A stretch of DNA of 64,000 nt from Micromonospora lupini str. Lupac 08 (GCF_000297395.2 NZ_HF570108.1:2956106-3020105), one strand, 5' to 3'; shown: positions 16,591-26,116, counted from the stretch's first letter. Notes: generated by a model not told the origin, from the letters alone. A program made the numbers and translations.

Positions 16591-17385
16591 CTATCGGACG
16601 CCGGCCAGCACCGCGCCGCCGGTCGCCACCGTTCCGCCGGCGAGCACCGCGCCGTGGGCCGCCTGCAGCAGGGGGCCCGGGTCGACGCCGAGCTCCTCGG
16701 TGAGGATCCGCCGCCCCGCCCGGTAGACGTCGAGCGAGTCGGCCTGGCGACCGGAGCGACACAGCGCGATCATCAGCTGGGCCCGTAGCCGCTCCCGTAG
16801 CGGATACCGGGCTACCAGGCCGGTCAGCTCGCAGACCAGCCGGCCATGCTCCCCGAGCAGGAGATCGGCCTCCGTGCGGCCCTCCAGGGCCTCGAGTTGC
16901 AGCTCCTCCAGCCGTGGCCGTTCGGCCGCCGCCAACTGGGGGGTGACGTCGGTGAGGGCGTCCCCGCGCCAGAGGCGCAGGGCGCCGCGCAGCTGCGACG
17001 CGGCCCGTTCGGGATGTCCCTGGGCCAGCGCCTGCCGGCCGGCGGTGGTGAGGCGCAGGAATTCGGCGTAGTCGATCCGCAGGTGCCGGCTGATCAGCCG
17101 GTAGCCCCGCCCGACCCGCAGCAGCGGCACCTCGCGGCCCAACTCCCGGCGCAGCCGGGAGGCGTAGGTGTGCAGTTGCCCGATGGCGGTGGTGGGCGGC
17201 CGGCTGCCCCACAGCAGCTCACTGAGCCGGTCGTCGCAGACCGCGCCGTCCCTGGCGAGCAGGAGGACGGCGAGCACCGTGCGGGGCTTGGTGCCCCCCA
17301 GGTCGCTCTCCCGCATGGTCGTGGTCCGGCCCCCGGACCGGTCCTCGACGCGCGCCCGCACTGGTCCTAGGATCTTGAGCTCCAT
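16591..17385 (-). CDS. SARP-family transcriptional activator (cluster A regulator)
   Basis: A 264-residue SARP. The N-terminal OmpR-type winged helix spans about residues 1-100 (ELKILGPVRARVED, then RTVLAVLLLARDGAVCDDRLSELLWG and LHTYASRLRRELG), followed by the bacterial transcriptional activator domain (RADYAEF-like region, LREDLRA-type helices, VYRAGRRILTEELGVDPGPLLQ). SARPs recruit RNA polymerase at direct repeats near the -35 of biosynthetic operons. The chosen ATG at 17385 has GGGGGAA about 6 nt upstream; an in-frame extension to 17415 lacks such a site. It is convergent with the operon ending at 16581 and is the only regulator in cluster A. Confidence 0.9.
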   Translation of the reverse strand: MELKILGPVRARVEDRSGGRTTTMRESDLGGTKPRTVLAVLLLARDGAVCDDRLSELLWGSRPPTTAIGQLHTYASRLRRELGREVPLLRVGRGYRLISRHLRIDYAEFLRLTTAGRQALAQGHPERAASQLRGALRLWRGDALTDVTPQLAAAERPRLEELQLEALEGRTEADLLLGEHGRLVCELTGLVARYPLRERLRAQLMIALCRSGRQADSLDVYRAGRRILTEELGVDPGPLLQAAHGAVLAGGTVATGGAVLAGVR

Positions 17386-17886
17386 CTGTGTTCCCCCCGA
17401 TTTGCGTACCACCAACCGTCACGCGCTGGCATCCGTGACCGTTCTGCCGGCCACCGGGCGACATCGTTGTGAGCGGTGGCGTGATCACGGTAGGTCGGTG
17501 CTGGCAAGGGCTGTGGCCTCGCCCGTGAGACACACACGTCCGCTGTGGCGCGATTCGCCTCATACGTCGGGGCGGGCGATCGGAACGGCGGGAAGGACGG
17601 TTGTGAGCAGGGGAGCGATCGGGTATGCCTCCGTCAGCGGACGGCGCCGCCGCCACCGGGTGCCCTCTTCACGGACCCGTGACACGGCCCCTGGCCGGCC
17701 CACGGTGGTCTTCGGCGACGACCGGGCGCGGTGGGGCCTCGTCCGGCGCCAGATTGCCGGTTCCCACGCGGGGTTGGCACCGACGTCCGACATGCGGGAA
17801 GTGTTCGACATCCGACAGGAGTCCAGTAGGCGGGCGGCGACGCTGATCCGGCCCTCCCGGGACCGTGTCCGCCGGCCTGGCCGGGC
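17386..17886. other. Intergenic region upstream of the SARP gene, no gene seen
   Basis: About 500 bp separate the SARP start from the stop of the minus-strand SsuD gene. Open frames here have no recognisable protein features and look like GC shadows. It should contain the SARP promoter. A perfect 10-bp palindrome, CGTGATCACG, lies at 17480-17489 and could be an operator, though a single palindrome of this size is weak evidence. It marks the boundary between cluster A and the sulfonate operon. Confidence 0.5.
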
Positions 17887-18951
17887 TCAGTCGCGCAGCA
17901 GCGGCAGCAGTTGGTCGCCCTGGCGTCTGATCTCCGGAAGGTAGGGGGTGTCGGAGAGCACGAAGTGGGTGACGCCCAACGCCTGGTACCTCCGCAGCGA
18001 CCTCGCCACGTCCTCGGCGGAGCCGACCAGCCACGTGGTGCCCGCTCCGCCGCCGCCGTACCTGCCGGGAGCGGTGTAGAGGTTGTCGTCGAGCACGTCA
18101 CCGCGGGCGGCGAGGTCGAGCAGCCGCTGCTGACCGACGGCGGCCCGCCAGGTCCGGCCCCGGGCGGCGGGACCGTTGCCCGCCGCCATCCGCGCCACCT
18201 TGGCCTCGGCGTCGGCCCACGCCTGGTCGGTGGTGTCCCGCACCACAGTGGTGATCCGCAGCCCGAACTCCAGCGGGGCGTGCTCGCGTCCCAGCTTCTC
18301 ACCGAGCAGACGGAGGCGTTCGATCCGCTCGGCCACGCCGTCGAGCGGCTCGCCCCAGAAGAGCTGGACGTCGGCCTCGGTGGCGGCCACCTCCTCGGCG
18401 GCGGGGGAGGCGCCGCCGAAGTAGAGCCGGGGGTGCCGACGATCACCGTGGACGACCGGTCGCAGTGCCACGGTGGAACCGGTGACGCCGAAGTGCTCGC
18501 CCCGGTAGGTGACGTTCTCCTCGGTCCAGAGCCTGCGGACGAGGTGCAGGAACTCCCGGGTGCGGGCGTAGCGGTGGGCCTGGTCGCCCTCGCCGTCGCC
18601 GTACGCGGCCAGGTTGTCCTTGCCGGAGACGATGTTGATCAGGACGCGGCCGTCGCTGAGGTGATCGAGCGTCGCGGCGGCGGAGGCGAAGTTGGCGGGC
18701 CGCCAGTAGCCGGGCCGGATCGCGATAAGCGGCTGGAACGTCGTCGTCCGGGCGGCAAGCGCGGTGGCGACCGTGAAGGTGTCGGGGCGTCCCCAGCCGG
18801 TGCCGAGGAGCGCGCCGCTCCACCCGTGTTCCTCAAGGGCGCGGGCGTGGCTGGTGAGGGTCGGCAAGCTGTTGTGGTGCTCGACGACGTCGTCGCCACG
18901 ATGGCCGGGCTCGACCTGATTCGGGATGTACCAGAGGAACTGAGGGCTCAT
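17887..18951 (-). CDS. ssuD: FMNH2-dependent alkanesulfonate monooxygenase (LLM family)
   Basis: A 354-residue luciferase-like monooxygenase. Features matching SsuD: FLWYIPNQ at the start, FQPLIAIRPGYWRPANFASAAATLDHLSDGR near residues 93-122, NIVSGKD near 125 and the AHRYARTREFL stretch near 145. It cleaves alkanesulfonates to aldehydes and sulfite with FMNH2 and O2. The reduced flavin would come from the reductase at 25350-25862. It is the last gene of the minus-strand operon, 69 bp after the haloperoxidase-like gene, with AGGAAGG upstream of ATG 18951. Confidence 0.88.
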   Translation of the reverse strand: MSPQFLWYIPNQVEPGHRGDDVVEHHNSLPTLTSHARALEEHGWSGALLGTGWGRPDTFTVATALAARTTTFQPLIAIRPGYWRPANFASAAATLDHLSDGRVLINIVSGKDNLAAYGDGEGDQAHRYARTREFLHLVRRLWTEENVTYRGEHFGVTGSTVALRPVVHGDRRHPRLYFGGASPAAEEVAATEADVQLFWGEPLDGVAERIERLRLLGEKLGREHAPLEFGLRITTVVRDTTDQAWADAEAKVARMAAGNGPAARGRTWRAAVGQQRLLDLAARGDVLDDNLYTAPGRYGGGGAGTTWLVGSAEDVARSLRRYQALGVTHFVLSDTPYLPEIRRQGDQLLPLLRD

Positions 18952-19020
18952 CGACGACGGCCTTCCTGAGAAGAGGGAACCGGGCGGGGCGGCGACGTGC
19001 CGCCCCGCCGGTGAGCAGGG

Positions 19021-20256
19021 TCAGTCGAACAACCGGGCCGCGTTGCGCACGGCGTGCGCGGCGACGTCCCGGCCGAGCCGGACGCCGGCCTCGTCGGCCG
19101 TACGGGTGTGGATGCCGGACCACACGCGGGCGTCGACGTTCTCCCGGGTGGGCCGGTGCCAGTCGGTGTAGGTGCGGGTGACGCCGGGCTGGGTGGGGCT
19201 GGTGATGGCGTACGCCTCCCGCGCCCGCGCCCCGGCCAGGGCGGTGAGCACCGCTTCGGCGGCACCGGCGTAGGTGTTGTGCCCGCTGGGATAGTCCGGG
19301 TGCGCGGGGGTGTCGTGCAGCGGCGTCCAGCCGGGGTCGCCGTCGGCCCGGATCGCGGTGACCGGCCGCCAGCGCAGGTAGGCGTACTTGGTGTCGGAGG
19401 TCGCGATCTGGGTGTCGACGAGTGCGACGTGGAAGACGGCCACGAGGCTCGCCCGCCCGGCGGCCGATCGGGTCCACTGGGCGAGAGCCGCACGCAGGAT
19501 GCCGGTGTAGAGAGTCAGCGAGGAGCCGAGCCAGAACGTCGCCGTGTCGGTCTGCTGGGGGGTGCGTACCGTGCTGCCGGCCGCGCCGTACGCCCGGACC
19601 TCGGCGAGGTCGGCACGGTAGCGCGCCGATCCCAACGCCGGCGGCGGCCCGAGCCGGTACCGGTCCGCGCGGTCGAGCAGGAACGGCGTGGCGAACCGGT
19701 TTCCGGCCTGCTGGGCGGCAGTGAAGCTCGGTGGGGTGGGCTGCCAGATCCCCGGTGCGGCCGGGGGAGCGGGGTACGGCGTGTTGACGGAGGCGGGGTC
19801 GAGCCCGTCGCCGGACCGCTCGGCGACCAGCGAGAGGGCTTCCCGTTGGCCGGCGGCGCGGCCGCGGTCCTTGGCGCGGCCGTCGGGGATCCGGTCGAGC
19901 GTGGTGCGCAGCGCCGCGTCGAGCGAAGGCGTGGCGTCCGGGATCAGCGCGCTCAGCGCGGTGTGCACGGCGGACGCCAGCGCGGCGTCCTGGTAGGCCG
20001 GCGAGGCGGGCGCGGTCCGGACCGCGCGGGCCGCGGCGAGCCAGCTGATCGCCCACGCGCGGTTGCTGGTCACCTGCGGTCGGGTTCCGGTGGCGACGGC
20101 GGTCGCGGTGACGTCGTACCACTCGAGGGTGGTGTCGATCGTGATCGCGGCGGTGGCGGCGGTGGCCGGCGCGGCGAGGGAGATGCCGACGGTAAGCGCG
20201 GCGGCGGCGATTCCGGCCGCGCCGCGGCGCCAGCCGCGACGGGTGAGCAGGGCCAT
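19021..20256 (-). CDS. Secreted vanadium-dependent haloperoxidase/PAP2-like protein
   Basis: A 411-residue protein with a Sec-type signal (RRGWRRGAAGIAAAALTVGISLAAPATA). The vanadate/phosphate site appears as KYAYLRWRPVTAI near residue 285, YPSGHN near 325 and a final RVWSGIHTRTADEAG near 380. This is the K-R/PSGH/R-H pattern shared by vanadium haloperoxidases and PAP2 acid phosphatases. It could halogenate, oxidise or dephosphorylate extracellular substrates; the motifs alone do not separate these. The chosen ATG has GAAAGGAAAA upstream, and the larger open frame is not used. It lies between an aldo/keto reductase and SsuD in the sulfonate operon, which is an unusual place for it. Confidence 0.83.
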   Translation of the reverse strand: MALLTRRGWRRGAAGIAAAALTVGISLAAPATAATAAITIDTTLEWYDVTATAVATGTRPQVTSNRAWAISWLAAARAVRTAPASPAYQDAALASAVHTALSALIPDATPSLDAALRTTLDRIPDGRAKDRGRAAGQREALSLVAERSGDGLDPASVNTPYPAPPAAPGIWQPTPPSFTAAQQAGNRFATPFLLDRADRYRLGPPPALGSARYRADLAEVRAYGAAGSTVRTPQQTDTATFWLGSSLTLYTGILRAALAQWTRSAAGRASLVAVFHVALVDTQIATSDTKYAYLRWRPVTAIRADGDPGWTPLHDTPAHPDYPSGHNTYAGAAEAVLTALAGARAREAYAITSPTQPGVTRTYTDWHRPTRENVDARVWSGIHTRTADEAGVRLGRDVAAHAVRNAARLFD

Positions 20257-20318
20257 GGTGAGGGTTTTCCTTTCGGAGGTTGGGTGCGGGGTCGGCATGG
20301 TTTGTGCCGGTCCGCGGC

Positions 20319-21383
20319 TCACGGGGTCACCCGGGCGGGCGGCGTCGACGGTCCGCCGCGACGGCGGTACGCCGGGTCGGTGAGCGCGGGCGGCTGGTAG
20401 CCGGCGTCGGCGGGGTTGAGCGTGGTGCCGGGCGCGACGATGGCGTCGATGCGGTCCAGCACGTCCGCGGACAGCGTCACCTTCGTGGCGCCGAGCTGGG
20501 ATTCCAGGTGTGCCAGGGTGCGGGGCCCGATGATCGCCGAGGTGACCGCCGGGTGCTCCAGGACGAACGCGATGGCCAGGTGGATCAGGGACAGCCCGGC
20601 CTCGTCGGCGAGGGCGGACAGCTTCTCGACGGCGACCAGCTTGGCCGCGTTGGCCGGCAGTCGCGGATCGAACCGGGCCGGGAGCCGGTCGGCGCGGCGG
20701 GAGATCGGGGCGTCGAGCCCCGCGTGGTAGCGACCGGACAGCCAGCCGCCGGCCAGTGGGCTCCACGGGATCACCGCCAGGCCGTGGCGCTGGGCCACGG
20801 GCAGGACCTCACGTTCCACGCCGCGGGCCAGGATGGAGTACGGGGGTTGTTCGCTCACCACCCGCTCCCGACCGCGCCGCTGCGCGATCCACTGGCCCTC
20901 CACGATTGCCGACGGCTCGAACGTGGAGGTGCCGATGTAGCGGATCTTGCCTTGGCGTACGAGGTCGGTGAGGGCGCCAAGTGTCTCGTCGAAGTCGGTG
21001 CCCGGCTCCGGGCGGTGCGCCTGGTACAGGTCGATCCAGTCGGTACGCAGCCGGCGCAGGCTGTTGTCCACCGCGCGGACGACCCAGCGGCGGGAGTTGC
21101 CCCGGTGCTGCGGGTTGTCGCCGACCTGGCCGTGGAACTTGGTGGCGAGGAAGACGTCGTCGCGCCGCCCGCCGGCGAGCGCCTCGCCCACGATCTCCTC
21201 CGACTCGCCGTCGGAGTAGACGTCTGCGGTGTCGATCGAGGTGATGCCCTCGTCGAGTGCCCGGTGGATGATCCGGATGCTGTCCTCGTGGTCCGGGTTG
21301 CCCCGTTGACCGAAGTTCATCGCGCCGAGCGTGAGCGCGCTGATCCGTACGCCGGTGTGCCCGAAGGGCCGGTGGTCCACCAT
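20319..21383 (-). CDS. Aldo/keto reductase
   Basis: A 354-residue AKR of the YajO/general-stress type. Seen: GVRISALTLGAMNFG at the start, the catalytic Asp-Tyr-Lys-His set as DTADVYSDG near residue 50, ATKFHGQ near 79 and YQAHRPEP near 123, and a late GPRTLAHLESQL for NADPH. It reduces carbonyls with NADPH. In the sulfonate operon it would suit the aldehyde released when a sulfonate monooxygenase cleaves the C-S bond; that link is inference. It starts 21 bp after the stop of the upstream LLM gene. Confidence 0.88.
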   Translation of the reverse strand: MVDHRPFGHTGVRISALTLGAMNFGQRGNPDHEDSIRIIHRALDEGITSIDTADVYSDGESEEIVGEALAGGRRDDVFLATKFHGQVGDNPQHRGNSRRWVVRAVDNSLRRLRTDWIDLYQAHRPEPGTDFDETLGALTDLVRQGKIRYIGTSTFEPSAIVEGQWIAQRRGRERVVSEQPPYSILARGVEREVLPVAQRHGLAVIPWSPLAGGWLSGRYHAGLDAPISRRADRLPARFDPRLPANAAKLVAVEKLSALADEAGLSLIHLAIAFVLEHPAVTSAIIGPRTLAHLESQLGATKVTLSADVLDRIDAIVAPGTTLNPADAGYQPPALTDPAYRRRGGPSTPPARVTP

Positions 21384-21404
21384 CGATCGTCCTCTCCAGG
21401 GAAT

Positions 21405-22738
21405 TCAGCGGGCGGTCGCGGCGAGCTGCCGCGCGTACTGGTTCGCCGGGCGGGGCAGGCCGTAGTGGTCCCGCAGGGTCGTGCCGGTGTACTCGGTCCG
21501 GAACAGTCCCCGGCGTTGCAGGATGGGCACGACGTGGTCGACGAAGGCCTCCAGCCCGGCCGGGAGCACCGGCGGCATGATGTTGAAGCCGTCCGCCGCG
21601 CCAGCTCGGTACCACTCCTCGATGGCGTCGGCGACCTGCTCGGGGGTGCCGGCGAAGGTGCGGTGTCCGCGTCCGCCGCCGAGTCGGCCGATCAACTGGC
21701 GTACGGTCAGCCGTTCCCGCCGGGCCAGGCTGACGATCAGCGTGTACCGGCTCTTCGCGCCCTCGATCTCGTCCTCGCTGGGCAGGTCGGCGGGGAGTTC
21801 TTTGTCCAGGTCGAGGTCCTCCGGCGCGACCCGCAGGGTGGTGGCGAGCTGCTGCCGGGCGTACTCGGGTTTGATCAGCCGGTCCAGCTCGTCCTCCAGG
21901 GCGCGGGCCTCGGCCTCGGTGGCGCCGATCGCCGGCACGATGCCCGGCAGGATCTTGATGGTCTGCGGATCGCGGCCCGCCTGGGCGGCGCGCTGCTTGA
22001 GGTCGCGGTAGAAGGTCTGCGCCTCGGCGAGGGTCTGCTGGGCGGTGAAGACCGCCTCGGCGTACCGGGCGGCCAACTCCTTGCCGTCCTCGGACGACCC
22101 GGCCTGCACCAGCAGCGGGTAGCCCTGCGGTGAGCGGGGGACGTTGAGCGCGCCGGCCACCCGGAAGTGCCGCCCCACGTGCTCCGGCGGATAGAGCAGG
22201 TCGTCGTCGCCCCACCGCCCGGCCTCCTTGTCGCCGAGCGGGGCGCGGTCGTCCCAGCTGTCCCAGAGCTTGCGGGACACCTCGATGAACTCGGCGGCCC
22301 GCTCGTACCGGTCGCGGTGGGCGGGCAGCCGGTCCAGGTTGAAGTTGCGGGCCGCCTGCTCGCCGGCCGTGGTGACGATGTTCCAGCCGGCCCGGCCGCC
22401 GCTGACGTGGTCCAGCGACGCGAACCGGCGGGCCAGGTTGAACGGCTCGTTGTACGTCGTCGAGGCGGTCGCGATCAGCCCGATGTGGCTGGTCGCGCCG
22501 GCCAGGGCGGTGAGCAGCACTGTCGGTTCGAGGGTGCCGCCCGGCCGCCGGCCGATGCTGTTCCACAGCACCGGGCTGTCGGCGAGGAAGAGCGAGTCGA
22601 GTTTGCCGCGCTCGGCGATGCGGGCCAGGCGCGTGAAGTGCGCGACGTCGGTCTGCGCGAACGGGTCGCTCTGCGGCAGCCGCCAGGCCGCCTCGTGGTG
22701 GCCGACACCCATCAGGAACGCGTTGAGGTGCAGCATGG

Positions 22739-22742
<4 letters not shown>
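21405..22742 (-). CDS. LLM-class monooxygenase (NtaA/DszA/SnaA type)
   Basis: A 445-residue FMNH2-dependent monooxygenase of the nitrilotriacetate/dibenzothiophene-sulfone branch. Seen: HLNAFLMGVGHHEAAWR at the start, LARIAERGKLDSLFLADS, TEPTVLLTALAG-like segment near residue 80, NIVTTAGEQAARNF near 127, and LVQAGSSEDGKELAARYAE near 213. Such enzymes attack sulfones, sulfonates or amines. It is distinct from the SsuD at 17887-18951, so the operon may handle two sulfur-compound classes. ATG 22742 overlaps the stop of the ATPase gene (ATGA). Confidence 0.87.
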
Positions 22743-23451
<709 letters not shown>

Positions 23452-23476
<25 letters not shown>

Positions 23477-24288
23477 GACAGCGTCCTCCTCTGCACGAGT
23501 CGGACGAGGCCGTCGGACAGCAGCCCGAGCAGCCCGTACAGGACGAGCCCGACGATGATCACGTCGGTCTGGCCGTACTGACGGGCCAGGTCCATCATGT
23601 AGCCGATGCCGCTCGTCGAGTTGATCTGCTCGACGACCACGAGGGCCAGCCAGGCGCCCACGACCGCGAACCGCATGCCGAGCAGGAAGCCGGGGAGCGC
23701 GCCGGGCAGCACGATGCGGCGCAGGAAGACGGCCCGCGACAGCCGCAGCGAGTCACCCAGTTCGACGTACCGGCTGTCGATGCTGCGCAGCCCGTTGTGC
23801 GTGTGGATGTAGACGGGCACCAGCACGCCAAGCGTGATGGTGGTGACCTTCATCTGCTCACCGATGCCGAGCCAGAGGATGAGCAGCGGGATCAGCGCGA
23901 GGGCCGGGATGGCCCGCTTGATCTGGATCGGGCCGTCGAGGATCGCCTCACCCCACCGGCTCAGCCCCGCGACCAGGGCCAGCAGCGTGCCGATCACGGT
24001 GCCGAACGCCAGGCCCAGGCCGGCCCGCTGGGCCGAGACGGCGAGGTTGTCCTGCAGTCGGCCGTCCGCGATGAGGTCGCCGGCCGTCGTCAGCACGGTC
24101 CAGGGGGCCGAGACGGTACGCGGATCGAGCCAACCGGTCGCCGAGCCGGCCGCCCACGCCGCCAGCAGCAGCAGCGGGCCGAGCGCCGCCCCGAAGGGAA
24201 TGGGGCGACCCGGCGTGAGCCGACGCCTCGGCCTGCTCGCCCGCACGGGCGCGGTGGCGTGGGGGCGGGTGAGGAGGGAGGCGGTCAT
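23452..24288 (-). CDS. ssuC: Sulfonate ABC transporter permease
   Basis: A 278-residue inner-membrane permease with about six helices. The ATPase-contacting EAA-like loop is ELGDSLRLSRAVFLRRIVLPGALPGFLLGMRF near residue 180. Earlier segments QRAGLGLAFGTVIGTLLALVAG and IPALALIPLLILWLGIG match the SsuC/TauC family. The start is ATG 24288, overlapping the SsuA stop by 4 nt. The N-terminal ~35 residues are Arg-rich and precede the first helix. Confidence 0.9.
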
Positions 24289-25349
24289 CGGGCGCCTCCC
24301 GCAGCGAGCGCGTCCGCGGCGACGGACTCGTAGCGCCTGTCGTACAGGTCCTCGGCCCGCAGTGGCTTGTTGCCAGTCTCCTTCGCCAGCAGGTCGATGG
24401 TCTCCTGGTGCCGGGCGACGGCATCGGTCCAGGTCGCCGGGATGTCGGCCACGCCCGCGTTCTCCACCAGCCACCTGCCGTCCTCGGCGGTGAGACCCTG
24501 GTCCTTGACGTAGTACCGCTCGATCCACTCGTCCGGGTTGGCCTCCCGCCACCGCCAGGCCCGCGCCCACGCCGCCACGTACTCCCGGATCGCGGCCGCC
24601 TTGGCCGGGTCGCCGAGCACGGTGACCGGCGCGTACAGGTGGCCGGGGTCGTCGCGCAGGCCGTGCGGGATCGTGGTGGCGCCGTCGCGGGCGTACTTCG
24701 CCGCGTAGCGCGGGATCTGCACACCACCGAGCGGTGCGACCTCGACCTGGCGGCTGGCGAGCGCCGTCGCGTACACGTCGCCGGTGCTCGGCAGCTCGAC
24801 GAGCTTGACGTCCCGCTTGCTCAGCCCGGCCTGGTGCAGGACCCGCAGTACCAGCGCGCCCTGCGCCTGCCCCGGGCTGTACGCGATCTTCCTGCCGCGG
24901 ACGTCGGCGAGCGTGGTGACGGGGACCCCGGGGGCGATGCCCAGCCGGTAGATGGCGTGGTTCAACGGATCCTGGCGGAACCGGGACGCGACGATCTTCG
25001 TGGGTATGCCGGTCCAGTGGGAGTGGATCGGGGGGATGTCCGCGACCGCTCCGACGTCCAGGGCCTTCGCCCGGAACGCCTCCAGGGTCTGCGGACCGCC
25101 GCTGATGTTGGCGAACTCCACCTGGAACGTGAACTTCTCCACCTCGCCGGAGAATTCAAGTGCCTTCTGGTGCTCCTTGTCGCCCACGACGAGCTTCGTG
25201 CCCTTCGGCACGGCCTCCGGCAGCGGCGCGCCGGCGGCCAGCGCGGCCGTCGGCGTCTCGTTGCCGGCGCAGGCGGTCAGGCCCAGCGCGACCGCGCCGA
25301 GGGTGGCCGACAGGAACACGCGGCGATCGACATGACGTGACGACTTCAC
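24285..25349 (-). CDS. ssuA: Sulfonate ABC transporter substrate-binding lipoprotein
   Basis: A 354-residue periplasmic-type binding protein anchored as a lipoprotein: RR-containing N-terminus, hydrophobic core and lipobox LTAC near residues 24-27. It may be TAT exported, since VDRRVFLSATLG resembles a twin-arginine motif. The mature part has the SsuA/NMT1-like fold (FRAKALDVGAVADIPPI, then GRKIAYSPGQAQGALVLRVL). The start is GTG 25349, abutting the flavin reductase stop. It delivers alkanesulfonates or similar anions to the SsuBC channel. Confidence 0.88.
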   Translation of the reverse strand: MKSSRHVDRRVFLSATLGAVALGLTACAGNETPTAALAAGAPLPEAVPKGTKLVVGDKEHQKALEFSGEVEKFTFQVEFANISGGPQTLEAFRAKALDVGAVADIPPIHSHWTGIPTKIVASRFRQDPLNHAIYRLGIAPGVPVTTLADVRGRKIAYSPGQAQGALVLRVLHQAGLSKRDVKLVELPSTGDVYATALASRQVEVAPLGGVQIPRYAAKYARDGATTIPHGLRDDPGHLYAPVTVLGDPAKAAAIREYVAAWARAWRWREANPDEWIERYYVKDQGLTAEDGRWLVENAGVADIPATWTDAVARHQETIDLLAKETGNKPLRAEDLYDRRYESVAADALAAGGAR

Positions 25350-25862
25350 TTACGACTCCTTCGTGGACGGTTGCAGGGCGGCGTACCGCCCCATGTGGTA
25401 GAGCAGCGGGGCGCCGTCGCCGTGGCCACTGGTCACCGGCTCGGCAAGCACGATCGCGTGGTCACCGGCGAGCACCCGCTCGGTCACCCGACACAGCAGC
25501 CAGGCGACCGGCTCGTCCAGCAGTGGCACTCCGTACGGGCCGGGCCGCCAGCCGGGGTGCGCGGCGAAGCGGTCGATGCCGCTGGTGGCGAACGTCCGCG
25601 CGACCTCCCGCTGGTCGGCGCCGAGCAGGTGCACCGCGACGTGCTCCGCCCCCGCGACGGTCGGCCAACTCGACGACGACCGGGCCAGACAGAACGACAC
25701 CAGTGGCGGGCGCAGGGACACCGACGTGAACGAGGTGGCGGTGAACCCGACCGGCGGGTCCCCGGCGGCGGTGATCACCGTGACGGATGCGGCCTGCCGG
25801 CGCAGCAGGGCACGGAAGGTGTCCGGGTCGATGGGGGCGACCGGTTCGGCGATGACGGTCAT
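25350..25862 (-). CDS. Flavin reductase (NADH:FMN oxidoreductase, HpaC/SsuE-like)
   Basis: A 170-residue flavin-reductase-domain protein. Seen: FRALLRRQAASVTVITA, GFTATSFTSVSLRPPLVSFCL (FMN site) near residue 40, then HVAVHLLGADQREVARTFA and a late GDHAIVLAEPV. It should supply FMNH2 to the two LLM monooxygenases of the operon. It is the first long gene of the operon, starting 158 nt downstream of the poly-Cys leader stop. CCAGGAGGACC gives a strong ribosome site before ATG 25862. Confidence 0.88.
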   Translation of the reverse strand: MTVIAEPVAPIDPDTFRALLRRQAASVTVITAAGDPPVGFTATSFTSVSLRPPLVSFCLARSSSSWPTVAGAEHVAVHLLGADQREVARTFATSGIDRFAAHPGWRPGPYGVPLLDEPVAWLLCRVTERVLAGDHAIVLAEPVTSGHGDGAPLLYHMGRYAALQPSTKES

Positions 25863-25895
25863 GACGGTCCTCCTGGGCGGGAACGACCAGGGCGC

Positions 25896-25928
25896 GCGCC
25901 GTCCCCGGGGCAGGCGGGGACACGGCGC
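25896..25928 (-). terminator. Strong GC hairpin between leader ORF and sulfonate operon (attenuator candidate)
   Basis: The arms GCGCC-GTCCCCG (25896-25907) and CGGGGAC-(AC)-GGCGC (25915-25928) pair over 12 bp with a 2-nt bulge and a 7-nt loop. The hairpin lies 34 nt upstream of the flavin reductase ATG. No clear U-tract follows, so it could be a terminator-like pause element, a Rho-related structure or a block to ribosome entry. Its position after a Cys-rich leader suggests attenuation. Confidence 0.6.
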
Positions 25929-26020
25929 GGCGTCGAGCGGCCGTTGATGGGGTCGCGGACACGCTGCCGCTCGTCGTCGAGACGACGGCGTGGCGACAGG
26001 GAGAAGTCAGGAACGCGTGG

Positions 26021-26116
26021 TCAGCGGCAGCAGCCGCGCGCGGTGGTCCAGCCACGGCAACATCCCCGGGACACCGCGACCGCGGTGCCGTCGAGGGGAT
26101 TCAGCTGGCTGATCAT
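26021..26116 (-). CDS. Cys-rich 31-residue leader peptide of the sulfonate operon
   Basis: This short ORF is too small for normal gene calling. ATG 26116 follows GTAGGAG with good spacing and reads to TGA at 26021. The peptide has 31 residues and ends SRGCCRGWTTARGCCR, so four of its last 13 residues are Cys in two adjacent pairs. Mycobacteria use poly-Cys short ORFs ahead of sulfur genes as cysteine-responsive attenuators; those are leaderless, whereas this one has a ribosome site. Low cysteinyl-tRNA would stall ribosomes at the CC pairs and change folding of the 158-nt downstream RNA, raising expression of the sulfonate genes. Function is inferred; the ORF, its Cys pairs and the hairpin are seen. 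Confidence 0.7.
   Translation of the reverse strand: MISQLNPLDGTAVAVSRGCCRGWTTARGCCR

Noticed and set aside
17469..17487. GTGAGCG...GTGATCA as SARP-binding direct repeats
   Set aside because: Copies are imperfect and 12 bp apart rather than the usual 11 bp, with no clear third copy; kept only as a palindrome note.
17168..17944. 258-aa plus-strand ORF across the SARP/SsuD gap
   Set aside because: It overlaps both flanking genes, is Arg/Ser-rich and has no recognisable features or ribosome site.
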